From Rhizobium leguminosarum (lineage in GTDB: Bacteria > Pseudomonadota > Alphaproteobacteria > Rhizobiales > Rhizobiaceae), in the NCBI RefSeq assembly GCF_001652265.1, contig NZ_LWBS01000348.1, positions 1-59,951 on the forward strand: a stretch of 59,951 nucleotides of DNA. The letters are read 5' to 3'. Position 1 is the first letter of the stretch. The number at the start of each line of letters is the position of its first letter. Shown in pieces: positions 45,498 to 54,028 of this stretch. A program made the position numbers and the translations under genes. Below the pieces are notes generated by a model. It was not told the DNA's origin and ran no database searches. It saw nothing but the letters and a program-made list of their open reading frames with translations.

Positions 45498-46618
45498 TCA
45501 CCATTCTCGGGGCCGGCCTCGGTGGGCTCATTCTCTCGCGCATCCTGCATATCCATGGGGTGGATGTGCGCATCTTCGAAAGCGACACCTCCGCATCGGC
45601 GCGGCATCAGGGCGGCATGCTGGACATGCATGTCGAGTCCGGCCAGGCGGCGCTCAGGGCTGCCGGCCTTTACGACGAATTCCGTGCGATCGTGCTTGAG
45701 GAGGGGGATGCGTCCCGCGTTCTCGACAAGACGGGCAGGGTGCATTTTTCGGAGGCGGGCAACGGTCTGCGCCCCGAGGTCGATCGCGGCGCATTGCGCG
45801 CCATGCTTATCGCATCGCTGCCGGAGGGAATCATCCATTGGGGGCATCGCGCCACCGGCGTCAGCGCCAGTGCAGACGGCAGTTACGTCATCGCCTTCGC
45901 CAATGACCGCTTGGTCAAGGCGGATGTGCTGATCGGCGCTGACGGCGCATGGTCTAGGGTGAGGGCGCTGCTTGCCGATGTCGAGCCTGTTTATGCCGGC
46001 CTGTCATTTGTGGAAGCCCGCCTGACCGAGGCGTCTTTCCGGTTTCCCGCCCAGGCGGAAGCTGTCGGGAAGGGGATGATGGCCGCGCTCTCGGATCGCA
46101 AGGGCATTCTGGCCCATCGCGAGCCGGGTGACGTGCTCTGCAGCTATGCCGCCTTCGAGGCGCCGATCGAGTGGTCGAAAGGCGACTGGCCGAATGGCGG
46201 GCGCCTGCGCGAGGACGTGTTGGCGCGTTTCAGCGACTGGCATCCCTCGCTCGTCGACCTCATCGCCAGAAGTGAGGTGCCGTTGATCGCAAGGCCGCTT
46301 TATGCCTTGCCAGTCGGCCACCGCTGGGAGCGCCGGCCAGGCCTCACGCTGATCGGCGATGCCGCGCATCTGATGTCGCCCTTTGCCGGCGAAGGCGCCA
46401 ATCTGGCGATGCTCGACGGCGCGGAACTGGCGCAGGCGATCATCGCTCACGGGGACGATATCGAGGCAGCACTCGCCTCCTACGAAGCAGCGATGCTTCC
46501 CCGCAGCGAAGATGCAGCCACACAGTCGGCCGCCGGCCTCGACATGTGCTTCAACGACCAGGCGCCGCGGCCGCTCGTTGATTTCTTCCAGAGTATGCGT
46601 TCGGGCGTGGAGACATGA
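45494..46618 (+). CDS. TetX-like FAD-dependent monooxygenase
   Basis: A 374-residue class A flavoprotein monooxygenase. The FAD-binding Rossmann GAGLGGLILSRIL is at residues 6-18, the phrase GGMLDMHVESGQAALRAAGL is diagnostic of the TetX group, and GDAAHLMSPFAGEGANLAM is the second FAD motif. TetX enzymes hydroxylate and inactivate tetracyclines using NADPH and O2; chromosomal relatives also act on other polyketides or phenols. It is co-translated with the TetR repressor before it. Whether it acts on tetracyclines cannot be told from sequence. This type may be a natural detoxification gene of soil bacteria. Confidence 0.92.
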   Translation: MITILGAGLGGLILSRILHIHGVDVRIFESDTSASARHQGGMLDMHVESGQAALRAAGLYDEFRAIVLEEGDASRVLDKTGRVHFSEAGNGLRPEVDRGALRAMLIASLPEGIIHWGHRATGVSASADGSYVIAFANDRLVKADVLIGADGAWSRVRALLADVEPVYAGLSFVEARLTEASFRFPAQAEAVGKGMMAALSDRKGILAHREPGDVLCSYAAFEAPIEWSKGDWPNGGRLREDVLARFSDWHPSLVDLIARSEVPLIARPLYALPVGHRWERRPGLTLIGDAAHLMSPFAGEGANLAMLDGAELAQAIIAHGDDIEAALASYEAAMLPRSEDAATQSAAGLDMCFNDQAPRPLVDFFQSMRSGVET

Positions 46619-46632
46619 ATGGATGGTGGCGT

Positions 46633-48039
46633 CTAGGTTGTCTGCCGGCCGACTGGCACGCCGGGCTCGCCGAGATCCCAATAGAGGCCTGCCATCAATG
46701 CGAGGCCCTCGCGGGCGATGGAGAGGGGAAGATGCTCGTTCGGCGCATGCTGGGAGCATCCCGGATAAGAATGCGGGACCCAGATCGTCGGCAGGTCCAG
46801 GGTCTCGGAGAAGGTGTCGTTCGGCAGCGATGCGCCGAGGTTCGGCAGGATGGCCGGCGTCTTTCCGGTGGTGCGGCTGATCGAGCCGACCGCCCAACCG
46901 ACCCAGGGATGCTTGGGATCGAGACGCGTCGCGTAGAAAATCTCGTCGCTTGCCTGGGCAATCTGCACCTGCGGAAAACCATGGCTGTCGAAGTGCCGTC
47001 GCAGCGCCGGCAGTATATCCTTCACAGCGACTCCGACGACGAAGCGTAGCTGGCAACGCGCCCAGGCGCGCGGCGGGATCGCGCCGACGGGTGTCTTGGG
47101 GTTGCCGGCTTCGAAAGCCAGGATCGCGAAGGAACTCCATGCAAACAGCTTTTCGGCTGGCGTCAGCCCGGGTTCGCCCCAGTTCGGATCGATTTTCGCA
47201 TCGCCATCGCCATCTTCTGGGACGCAGTCGGCAAGCACATGCCGGACATTGTCGGGGATCTCTTTCGGACACCATTCCGGGATGCGAATTTCGCCTGACG
47301 GGCCGGTGATGCTGGCAAGCGCATGGGCGAGTTGGATTGCAGGATCGGAGAGTACGCCGCCCCAGTTCCCGGAGTGGTGCCCGCCCTTGCGCGCGTCGAT
47401 CAATATATCGAAGCTGACGGCGCCGCGGGAACCCAAGAAGATAGTCGGCCGTTCGGCGGTGAGCCGCGGGCCGTCTGAGGCGATCAGCACGTCGGCGCGG
47501 AACAATTCCCTGTGCGTGACGGCGAGTTCACGCAGGCCGGGCGATATCCGCTCCTCACCCATCTCGATCAGATATTTGGCGTTGAACCCGAGCTTACCGC
47601 GCGTTTCCAGCACGGCCTGGATGGCGCCGATGTTGACGGTGTGCTGCCCCTTGTTGTCGGCGACGCCGCGCCCGTACCATCTGCCGTCACGTTCGATCAT
47701 CCGCCAGGGCGACAGGCCGTTGTCCCAGGCATCGTCAAGTCCGCGGATCACGTCGCCATGGCCATAACCAAGGACGGTCGGCCGTTCGGGATCCTCGATG
47801 CGCTCGGCAAAGAGAAAGGGCCACCCGGTCTCCGTCAATGTGCGGCACGTGAAACCGAGAGCCTCGAAGGTCGGCCTGATTTCGGTTTCGATATAGTCGA
47901 GCAACACCTGCCTGCGATCGGGGTTCTGGCTCTCCGTCGGCATGCCGACACGGCGCGCAAGATCGGTTCGGAACGATCCGGAATCGAAATAGGCCTCTGC
48001 TCTTGCTATGGCCGCGTCACGTGTCATGAACCGGAGCAT
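46633..48039 (-). CDS. M20-family metallopeptidase
   Basis: A 468-residue dinuclear zinc amidohydrolase of the M20/M25/M40 group. Metal ligands and catalysis are seen in YGHGDVI (His/Asp), RGVADNKGQH (bridging Asp), EMGEERISPG (catalytic Glu pair) and the C-terminal HSYPGCSQHAPNEH. It may hydrolyse dipeptides, N-acyl or carbamoyl amino acids. The annotation-style homologues call it M20 peptidase family dipeptidase. The starts at 48039 (ATG) and 48027 (ATG) are both possible. It is convergent with the TetX-like gene and not in an operon. Cytoplasmic. Confidence 0.93.
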   Translation of the reverse strand: MLRFMTRDAAIARAEAYFDSGSFRTDLARRVGMPTESQNPDRRQVLLDYIETEIRPTFEALGFTCRTLTETGWPFLFAERIEDPERPTVLGYGHGDVIRGLDDAWDNGLSPWRMIERDGRWYGRGVADNKGQHTVNIGAIQAVLETRGKLGFNAKYLIEMGEERISPGLRELAVTHRELFRADVLIASDGPRLTAERPTIFLGSRGAVSFDILIDARKGGHHSGNWGGVLSDPAIQLAHALASITGPSGEIRIPEWCPKEIPDNVRHVLADCVPEDGDGDAKIDPNWGEPGLTPAEKLFAWSSFAILAFEAGNPKTPVGAIPPRAWARCQLRFVVGVAVKDILPALRRHFDSHGFPQVQIAQASDEIFYATRLDPKHPWVGWAVGSISRTTGKTPAILPNLGASLPNDTFSETLDLPTIWVPHSYPGCSQHAPNEHLPLSIAREGLALMAGLYWDLGEPGVPVGRQTT

Positions 48040-48195
48040 AACATCAGGACAGGCGCATCGAAATGCTCAATCGAACTTCGCCGGGCGAGGTCCGTTTCCC
48101 TGAATTCATGGCCACAACATCAATGCTGCTACGACGCAATTGTGCCGTCGCGTTGCCTGTGCAACAGTCCGCGTGGGACATGTTGAGGAGGGGCC

Positions 48196-48816
48196 ATGAG
48201 ACCGATTTCGAAAATCCTGGCGCTCTGCGCCGCCATTATCTTCATGATCGCGGCCACGGAAACGGCGGCGGCCGATCCGCTGGTTTTCACCTATCATGGA
48301 TGGCAGGTCGATCTCACCAACGCCAAGGGCACGGAGCCCGATCGGGAGATGGCCGCGGCCGTCAAGCGGCAGCTCGATATCGTCGAGCATGTCAATCTGA
48401 AACCCGATGTCCTCACCTTCATGCGCACGATCAGGATCTGGGCCAACCCCGCCGCCGCTAAAGCGGGGCCCGGCCACTACAGCAGCAAGACCGGCATCGA
48501 CCTGCGCGTCAAAAGTCTTGCGCCCGACAAGCCGATCATCCTGCATGAACTTCTGCATGCCTATCACGACCGGATGCTTCCGGGCGGATTCGGCAATACC
48601 GATGTCGTGCAATTCTTCGATATCGGCAAGCGGGTCTGGCCGGGCGATTCCTACATGATGAGCAATGGTCACGAATTCTTCGCGGTTACCGCCAGCGTCT
48701 ACCTGTTCGGCGACATCGATCGGCCACCTTATTCGCGCAACCAGTTGCAGGAGAAGCAGCCACGATACTACCAGTGGCTTGCCACGCTGTTCGACGACGG
48801 CCGGCCGCGGTCGTAA
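48196..48816 (+). CDS. exported HExxH zinc-peptidase-like protein
   Basis: A 206-residue protein with a signal peptide (residues 1-26, ending AAAD). It contains HELLHAYHDR (HExxH plus His four residues later) and, about 45 residues on, SNGHEFFAVTASVY with a Glu as likely third zinc ligand, a gluzincin-like layout. The order recalls small secreted zincins related to the anthrax lethal-factor-like group, but no exact family is assigned. AGGAGG precedes the ATG. It stands alone between M20 peptidase (divergent) and a methyltransferase (convergent). Secreted proteolysis is an inference. Confidence 0.82.
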   Translation: MRPISKILALCAAIIFMIAATETAAADPLVFTYHGWQVDLTNAKGTEPDREMAAAVKRQLDIVEHVNLKPDVLTFMRTIRIWANPAAAKAGPGHYSSKTGIDLRVKSLAPDKPIILHELLHAYHDRMLPGGFGNTDVVQFFDIGKRVWPGDSYMMSNGHEFFAVTASVYLFGDIDRPPYSRNQLQEKQPRYYQWLATLFDDGRPRS

Positions 48817-48842
48817 GGGCGCAGCAGACACCGCGATACGGA

Positions 48843-49640
48843 TCAGGCCGCCTTTCTGCTGAGGAACAGCGGGGTCTCCCTGCGGACTTCAAGCACGCCG
48901 TTGCATTGCCTGAACGCATCGGCAATGGCTTGACGGAACCCGGTGAGTTGAGTTTCGCAGGCGCCATCGCCGGGCGGATAGGAGGTGAGCGCCAGGAATA
49001 CATCCTCGGGCTCAGTGATCCGCAGGCTTGCCGGATGCTGCGACATAGTCACGTTTCCAAACTGCGACCGCATCGATCGTTCGGCAGCGTCATATCCAAA
49101 GGCTTCGGCAGCCGGATCGGATGGGGCACTGCCAAATATGGGCGTCAGCGCGTAAATCTCGCGCATATTGCCGGCGCCGTTGGTGGTGACCGCAAGAGAG
49201 CCCCCCGGCTTCAGCACTCTTGACATGTCCGCGATGCCCGCGGCCGGGTCGGGCAGGTGATAGAGCATATGCATCGCGATCACGGCATCGAAGGCGTCAT
49301 CTTCGAAGGGGAGCGCGGCGGCATCGGCCTGGCAGCCCCGAACGGAGCCGAACGGCAGTGCGCTGCAACGCGCCACTGCCTCGTCGACCATGCCTTGCGA
49401 AAGGTCGGCGAGCGTCAGGTCAAGATCCGCCGGCAGCGGACCTGCTGTTGCCGCCCAAAACCAGGCCGGCCCACAGCCGACGTCGAGGACACGATCGCCC
49501 GGCTTCAGGGGCAATTGCGCCGCAACCCATGGAAACCAAGCCGTCTCGGCGATGGTGTATTGGCTATGCAGTCGAGCCCGCGCGGCGAGCTTCCGGCTGT
49601 CGCCATACTGTCCTGCATTGTCTGCCGTTATGGAGGACAT
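48843..49640 (-). CDS. SAM-dependent methyltransferase, class I
   Basis: A 265-residue UbiE/COQ5-like methyltransferase. Motif I is VLDVGCGPAWFW, then TLADLSQGMVDEA, ADAAALPFEDDAFDAVIA and HMLYHLPDPAAGIADMSRVLKPGGSL, the full class I order. ATG 49640 with GGAGAGATG upstream is chosen; extension to 49799 runs into the neighbouring pseudogene on the opposite strand and is not supported. The substrate is unknown. Its 5' end abuts a decayed DUF3095 gene, suggesting that it was inserted into, or arose beside, that locus by rearrangement. Confidence 0.9.
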   Translation of the reverse strand: MSSITADNAGQYGDSRKLAARARLHSQYTIAETAWFPWVAAQLPLKPGDRVLDVGCGPAWFWAATAGPLPADLDLTLADLSQGMVDEAVARCSALPFGSVRGCQADAAALPFEDDAFDAVIAMHMLYHLPDPAAGIADMSRVLKPGGSLAVTTNGAGNMREIYALTPIFGSAPSDPAAEAFGYDAAERSMRSQFGNVTMSQHPASLRITEPEDVFLALTSYPPGDGACETQLTGFRQAIADAFRQCNGVLEVRRETPLFLSRKAA

Positions 49641-49649
49641 GTCATCTCT

Positions 49650-50172
49650 CCGGGCTTTCCGGACTGAGCTGCGACTGGACGCCGTTCCCGAGCCAGCGGG
49701 GCGAGATCCTGTCGCTGCTGGTCGAGCCGAATGACGATACGAGCCCGGAGGTTTTTGCAGCACTGGCAAAGCGCGTGCTTGGCGTTTTTGATGCACCATC
49801 GCATCGGTCTCATCCGGTTGCAGGCGATATGGCTATCCCCAGGGACAGCGGGAAGCGTGTCGATGCGAAACGCTGGTCGGAGGTCGCCTCCCATTCGGAT
49901 TTCCGCAAATTCGATGACGGTTTGCGCCTGACGCTGGACTGCACGCGCGAACAGATCGATAGGTCGAAACCATGCTTCTTCTGGCAAGGGCGCGCGGCGA
50001 GATCAACTTCGGACTGCACCGCCAATCGCATGCGCTGATGACCTGCCTCGTGCCATCAGGCAGCCCGGATTCGCACCTGCATTTCCTCGACGGAATGGGC
50101 GGCGGTTATGCAAGGGCCGCCGAGATGATGGAGGCCGGTGCGCTTGGCGACGTCCAACATCATGTTCTCTGA
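49650..50172 (+). pseudogene. truncated, frameshifted DUF3095 gene
   Basis: Only the C-terminal third of a DUF3095 protein is left. In one frame (to about 49960) it reads LSCDWTPFPSQRGEILSLLV, then FRKFDDGLRLTLDCTREQID. After a frameshift near 49958-49966 it goes on in the next frame as LLARARGEINFGLHRQSHAL, then MTCLVPSGS, and HLHFLDGMGGGYARAAEMM, with TGA at 50170. These are conserved C-terminal phrases of DUF3095 (a cyclase-like uncharacterised family): DGLRxTLDC, GLHRQxxALMTC, HxHFxDGxxGGYA. The N-terminal two thirds are absent; the methyltransferase gene begins 10 bases away on the other strand. Confidence 0.75.
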
Positions 50173-50214
50173 GGACCCGTTCAGCCGGCGAGACCGCCTT
50201 GACCGCCAAGGGAC

Positions 50215-50631
50215 CTAAGTGGGCGTGCCTGTTTCCCGCATGGCGAGGTTTGCGAGAATTTCAGTGAGCTGAGGCGGCGCCAATTCGGCTTCTTTTTCTA
50301 TCTCGGTAGCGGTGAACCATCTGAGCTCGGTGTGTTCATCACCGATAAGTCGCGGCTGGCCGTGCCATTTATCGACGTGATAGACATGGAATGTGGTGGA
50401 TGCCTCGGACGGGTCTTCCGCTACGAACCGTCCTACAAACTGCCAGAGCTCGGGCGTCACACCTATTTCTTCGATCAATTCCCGGCACATCGCCGTCTCG
50501 GCGTCTTCGCCCTCTTCGACATGGCCGCCCGGGAGGCTCCAGCGATCCGGGAGCACCTTGCGCTCGGAACTGCGCCTGGCCAGAAGAACGGTTCCATTCT
50601 GGCTCAAGACGCCCATCGCGATGTCGGGCAT
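50215..50631 (-). CDS. NUDIX hydrolase
   Basis: A 138-residue MutT-like hydrolase. The NUDIX box GGHVEEGEDAETAMCREL followed by IEEIGV fits Gx5Ex7REUxEExGU completely, so the metal-binding glutamates are present. The C-terminal half reads HVYHVDKWHGQPRLIGDEH, typical of nucleotide-cleansing or ADP-ribose-type members. The exact substrate (8-oxo-dGTP or another nucleoside diphosphate derivative) is not decided. It lies after the DUF3095 remnant and is transcribed away from the epoxide hydrolase gene. Cytoplasmic. Confidence 0.93.
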   Translation of the reverse strand: MPDIAMGVLSQNGTVLLARRSSERKVLPDRWSLPGGHVEEGEDAETAMCRELIEEIGVTPELWQFVGRFVAEDPSEASTTFHVYHVDKWHGQPRLIGDEHTELRWFTATEIEKEAELAPPQLTEILANLAMRETGTPT

Positions 50632-50864
50632 GCATTCTCCTCTGCCTCATCGATCTCGCGCCGATGCTGCCCGCAGCCACGGCTTTTTGCAATGACCAGT
50701 CGTCCATCGAGACAGTCGAGGCATAGCCTGACCGGGTAGGTTGACCCCCGACGTTGCCCGGGAGCATAGTCCCCGGACAGACGCGAATGACCTGCTGATG
50801 CGAACGAGGTCGGTCAGTCGATCTTCGTCCGTTTCCGAACAGATCAAACGGAGAGGAGAGCGTC

Positions 50865-52166
50865 ATGCCACCCACATCCCTATCAACGCCCACGCGGCGC
50901 GAACTGCTTGCGGCCACGGCCGCCGCCGGAGCCATGAGCATGCTTGCCGGGACGCGTAGCGCTCAGGCAAACGGCGACGGGGTTAGCCCCTTCAGCGTCA
51001 ATTTCCCCGAGGATCAGCTTGACGATCTGCGCCGGCGCGTCGCGGCCACCCGTTGGCCTGACAAGGAGACCGTCGCGGATGATACGCAGGGCGTGCAGCT
51101 CGCAACGATCCAGAAACTCGCGAAGCATTGGGCGACGGATTACGACTGGCGCAAGATGGAGGCGCGGCTCAATGCGCTGCCGCAGTTCATCACCGAGATC
51201 GACGGGCTGGATATTCACTTCATTCACGTGCGCTCCCAGCATAAAAATGCTCTGCCGCTGATCGTCACACATGGATGGCCTGGCTCCATCATCGAGCAGT
51301 TGAAGATCATCGAACCGCTCACCGATCCGACAGCGCATGGCGGGAGCGAAGAGGACGCATTTGACGTGGTGATCCCGTCTTTGCCGGGCTACGGCTTTTC
51401 CGGGAAACCGACGGGGTCGGGGAACTGGAACCCGCCACGCATCGCGCACGCCTGGGTGACGCTGATGCAACGTCTCGGCTACACGAAGTTCGTGGCGCAG
51501 GGTGGCGACTGGGGCAACGCGGTGACCGAATTGATGGCGGTGCAGGAGCCGCCGGGATTGCTCGGCATCCATACGAACATGGCGGCCACGGTTCCGGCTG
51601 ACATCGCCAAGGCTCTTGCCGCCGGCGGCATGCCGCCGGCCGACCTTTCGCCGGACGAAAGGCGCGCCTTCGATCAGCTCGACGATTTCTACAAGAACGG
51701 ACTGGGCTATGCGATCGAGATGAACAACCGGCCGCAGACGCTCTACGGGATTGTCGACTCGCCGGTCGGGCTTGCATCGTGGATGCTCGATCACGACATC
51801 CGCAGTTACCGGATGATCGCCCGCGTTTTCGACGGAGAGCCCGAGGGGCTGACGAAGGACGATATCCTCGACAACGTCACGCTCTATTGGCTGACAAACA
51901 CCGCAATCTCCTCGGCACGCCTCTATTGGGACAACGCGCACCATCCGTCGGGCGGGTTCTTCGACCCCAGGGGCATCAAGATCCCGGTTGCCGTCAGTGC
52001 TTTTCCGGATGAGATCTACCAGGCGCCGCAGAGCTGGGCGGAGAAGGCCTATCCGAAGCTCATCCACTACAACCGGCTGCCGAAGGGCGGTCACTTCGCC
52101 GCCTGGGAACAGCCGATGGCTTTCACTGCCGAGCTTAGGACGGCGTTCCGGCCGCTGCGGCAGTAG
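50865..52166 (+). CDS. Tat-exported epoxide hydrolase-like enzyme
   Basis: A 433-residue alpha/beta hydrolase with the N-terminal EHN region (FSVNFPEDQLDDLRRRVAATRWP) of microsomal-type epoxide hydrolases. The oxyanion motif is THGWPGS, the nucleophile Asp is in AQGGDWGN, and the catalytic His is in PKGGHFAAWEQP. A Tat signal TRRELLAATAAAGAM opens the protein, so it acts in the periplasm, unusual for this family but seen in soil bacteria. GGAGAGGAGAG precedes the ATG at 50865. It faces a MarR/OhrR regulator gene; control by that regulator is possible but not shown. Confidence 0.92.
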   Translation: MPPTSLSTPTRRELLAATAAAGAMSMLAGTRSAQANGDGVSPFSVNFPEDQLDDLRRRVAATRWPDKETVADDTQGVQLATIQKLAKHWATDYDWRKMEARLNALPQFITEIDGLDIHFIHVRSQHKNALPLIVTHGWPGSIIEQLKIIEPLTDPTAHGGSEEDAFDVVIPSLPGYGFSGKPTGSGNWNPPRIAHAWVTLMQRLGYTKFVAQGGDWGNAVTELMAVQEPPGLLGIHTNMAATVPADIAKALAAGGMPPADLSPDERRAFDQLDDFYKNGLGYAIEMNNRPQTLYGIVDSPVGLASWMLDHDIRSYRMIARVFDGEPEGLTKDDILDNVTLYWLTNTAISSARLYWDNAHHPSGGFFDPRGIKIPVAVSAFPDEIYQAPQSWAEKAYPKLIHYNRLPKGGHFAAWEQPMAFTAELRTAFRPLRQ

Positions 52167-52198
52167 AGCCAAGCGGGCTCAGGCGACTGATGCCGCGA

Positions 52199-52705
52199 TC
52201 ACGATTTCCCCGGTTCGCCTTGCGTTGACCGCAGCAGGTTGTCGCGCAGCGTCGTCACCGATTTCTGCACGACGGGAAAGTCGTCGCCGAGGCCGATGGC
52301 GCCAAGCAGCGCGTCGCCGCGATCGGTTTCAACGAGTTGGCGCCCTGCCGGCGTCAGGCTGACCCGCACCTGCCGTTCGTCGGCGGGATCGCGGTGACGG
52401 GTGATATAACCATTTGACTCCAGCTTCTTGAGGATGGGCGTCAGCGTGTTGGATTCGAGGAACATCTTTTCCCCCAATGCGCCGACGGTCTGGTCATCCT
52501 CTTCGGAGAGAGCCACCATGGTGATATATTGGGTATAGGTCAGGCCAAGCTCGTCCAGGATCGGCTTATAGGCGCGGCCGAAGGCGAGATTTGCCGAATA
52601 GACCGCGAAGCACAGAAAAGTGGAAAGTTTGCGACCTTCCTTGCCCGCCTGCGGAGAGGAGGGTGCAGGCACATCCGGCCCCTTAGCTGCTTTAGATGTC
52701 GGCAT
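52199..52705 (-). CDS. MarR-family regulator, OhrR type
   Basis: A 168-residue MarR regulator with the OhrR hallmark: a reactive-type Cys near residue 32 in TFLCFAVYSANLAFGRAYKPIL, followed by DELGLTYTQYITMVAL. The winged helix region is VGALGEKMFLESNTLTPILKKLE and DPADERQVRVSLT. OhrR proteins repress peroxide-defence genes until an organic hydroperoxide oxidises the Cys. The ATG at 52705 has TATATAA and repeats upstream. No ohr gene is adjacent; the convergent epoxide hydrolase is the nearest gene. A Gly/Lys C-terminal tail is present. Confidence 0.92.
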   Translation of the reverse strand: MPTSKAAKGPDVPAPSSPQAGKEGRKLSTFLCFAVYSANLAFGRAYKPILDELGLTYTQYITMVALSEEDDQTVGALGEKMFLESNTLTPILKKLESNGYITRHRDPADERQVRVSLTPAGRQLVETDRGDALLGAIGLGDDFPVVQKSVTTLRDNLLRSTQGEPGKS

Positions 52706-52736
52706 CGGTCCATCCTTTCTGACGATGAGATCTATA

Positions 52737-52760
52737 TAAATCGCATCCGATTAAATCGCA
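52737..52760. promoter_or_regulatory. candidate OhrR-type operator
   Basis: TAAATCGCA occurs twice, 15 bases apart (52737 and 52752), and AATCG-catc-CGATT forms an inverted repeat at 52739-52752. It lies 32 bases upstream of the MarR/OhrR start, the expected place for auto-repression. Confidence 0.5.
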
Positions 52761-52813
52761 ATGGTGGTCGAAGTCAGTTTTCGATCCTGCCGTTTGTGGT
52801 GACTCGACAAAGA

Positions 52814-53869
52814 TCAGCGGAAACTCCTGGGAGGCTTCCCATACTTCTTGCGAAAAGCGGTCGCCAAATGGGCGGAGTCGGAGAATCCGAGTTCAAAGGC
52901 GATCGCCGTCATGGGCAGTGTGCTATTTTCGACTAGAAACCGGCCATAGCGTAATCTCGTCTCGACGATAAAACGCTTCGGGGTCATGCCGATATTGTCC
53001 TGGAACAGACGCGCGAACTGGCGTGGTGACAGGCCGACCAGAGAGGCCACCTGTTCCGGTGAGACGTCGCGGCCTTTCCGACTCTCGATGAGAACGACGG
53101 CTCGCTGTATGCGCGAATCTTCTGTGCGGCGAAATGTTGTGGCGCGGCCGTGATCGAAGGCGCTCATGTGCTTCTGCTCCGAGAGCGAAAGCTGGTGCAC
53201 GGCCTTGGCCGCCCGATCCGGTCCGCAATGCGTGCGGATGAGTTCAGTCATCAGCGACAGGATCGATACGCCGCCAGGCACGGTAATGCGGCCGTTTTCG
53301 ATTAGGAAGTCATCGCGCGTGGAAAAGGCAAGACGCGGGAAGGCAATCCGGAAATCCTCCGCGTGAAAGGGATGAACGCACGCCTTGCGCCCGGCGAGCA
53401 GTCCCTCCTGCGCCAATATGAAGGCGCCCGTACAAACGCCAATGACCGGCACACCTGCCGATGCTGCCACCCTGAGATAGTCGCGATGCTTGCCAGGTGC
53501 GGCGCGCAGATGTGGCAGGAGGCCACCGATAACCACGACGTAGTCGAAGTCGGTCGGGTTAATGTAGGGCGCATCGGCGTGGACCCGGATGCCGCAGCTG
53601 GCGACCGCTGCATGGCCCGGAGCCCCCATGATCGACCAGCGACAATGCAATGGACGGGAATTGTCGGCAAAGTCCGCCGCATGCCTGAGAGGCTCGACGA
53701 TACCCGTCAGCGACATCATCGGGAATGTCGGCCAGAGGAGAATGCCGACTGAGAGATCGGCCTTTCGGTCGCGTGCGACCAGAAGCCGCTCGGCCCAAAG
53801 ATCGTCGAGCCAGCGCACATAGTCCGGCTCGTTGGCAGATATTTCGGAAGGTTCCTCGGATGTGATCAT
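52814..53869 (-). CDS. GlxA-type transcription regulator (DJ-1/PfpI plus AraC HTH)
   Basis: A 351-residue regulator. The DJ-1/PfpI-like domain (about 40-205, with VVIGGLLPHLRAAPG and VIGVCTGAFILAQEGLL) lacks proof of enzyme activity and serves as a sensor; its nucleophile-elbow Cys is present in VCTGAF. The AraC HTH (about 255-351) ends RFLVENSTLPMTAIAFELGFSDSAHLATAFRKKYG. Regulators of this type in rhizobia control uptake and breakdown of arginine, betaine or opine-like compounds. It is divergent from the ABC importer operon beginning at 54029, with direct repeats between them, so it very probably activates that operon. Confidence 0.93.
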   Translation of the reverse strand: MITSEEPSEISANEPDYVRWLDDLWAERLLVARDRKADLSVGILLWPTFPMMSLTGIVEPLRHAADFADNSRPLHCRWSIMGAPGHAAVASCGIRVHADAPYINPTDFDYVVVIGGLLPHLRAAPGKHRDYLRVAASAGVPVIGVCTGAFILAQEGLLAGRKACVHPFHAEDFRIAFPRLAFSTRDDFLIENGRITVPGGVSILSLMTELIRTHCGPDRAAKAVHQLSLSEQKHMSAFDHGRATTFRRTEDSRIQRAVVLIESRKGRDVSPEQVASLVGLSPRQFARLFQDNIGMTPKRFIVETRLRYGRFLVENSTLPMTAIAFELGFSDSAHLATAFRKKYGKPPRSFR

Positions 53870-53892
53870 GGTGTGGCGATGATAGAGTCATC

Positions 53893-53918
53893 ATGTCCTT
53901 TTTTCAAAGAAAATGTCC
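53893..53918. promoter_or_regulatory. AraC-type direct repeat in the divergent promoter
   Basis: ATGTCC is found at 53893 and again at 53913, 20 bases apart, with T/A-rich sequence after each. Direct repeats two helical turns apart are the usual site for AraC-family dimers. It lies in the 159-base gap between the GlxA-type regulator and the binding protein gene. Confidence 0.5.
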
Positions 53919-54028
53919 GTTTTATAAAATTCAGCGGCAGCCATCAGTGTCAAGTTTGCTCTCGTCGAACGCGACATCCGGGACAGAAACCACCGGACCG
54001 GGGAACCAACAAATTAAGGATCAGAACA

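Noticed and set aside
49220..49649. Plus-strand frame opposite the methyltransferase leading into the DUF3095 remnant
   Set aside because: Only the portion after about 49650 resembles DUF3095; the earlier part is antisense to the methyltransferase gene.
50883..52172. A 429-codon minus-strand frame opposite the epoxide hydrolase
   Set aside because: Antisense to a clear hydrolase with all catalytic motifs; translation is Arg/Asp-rich noise.
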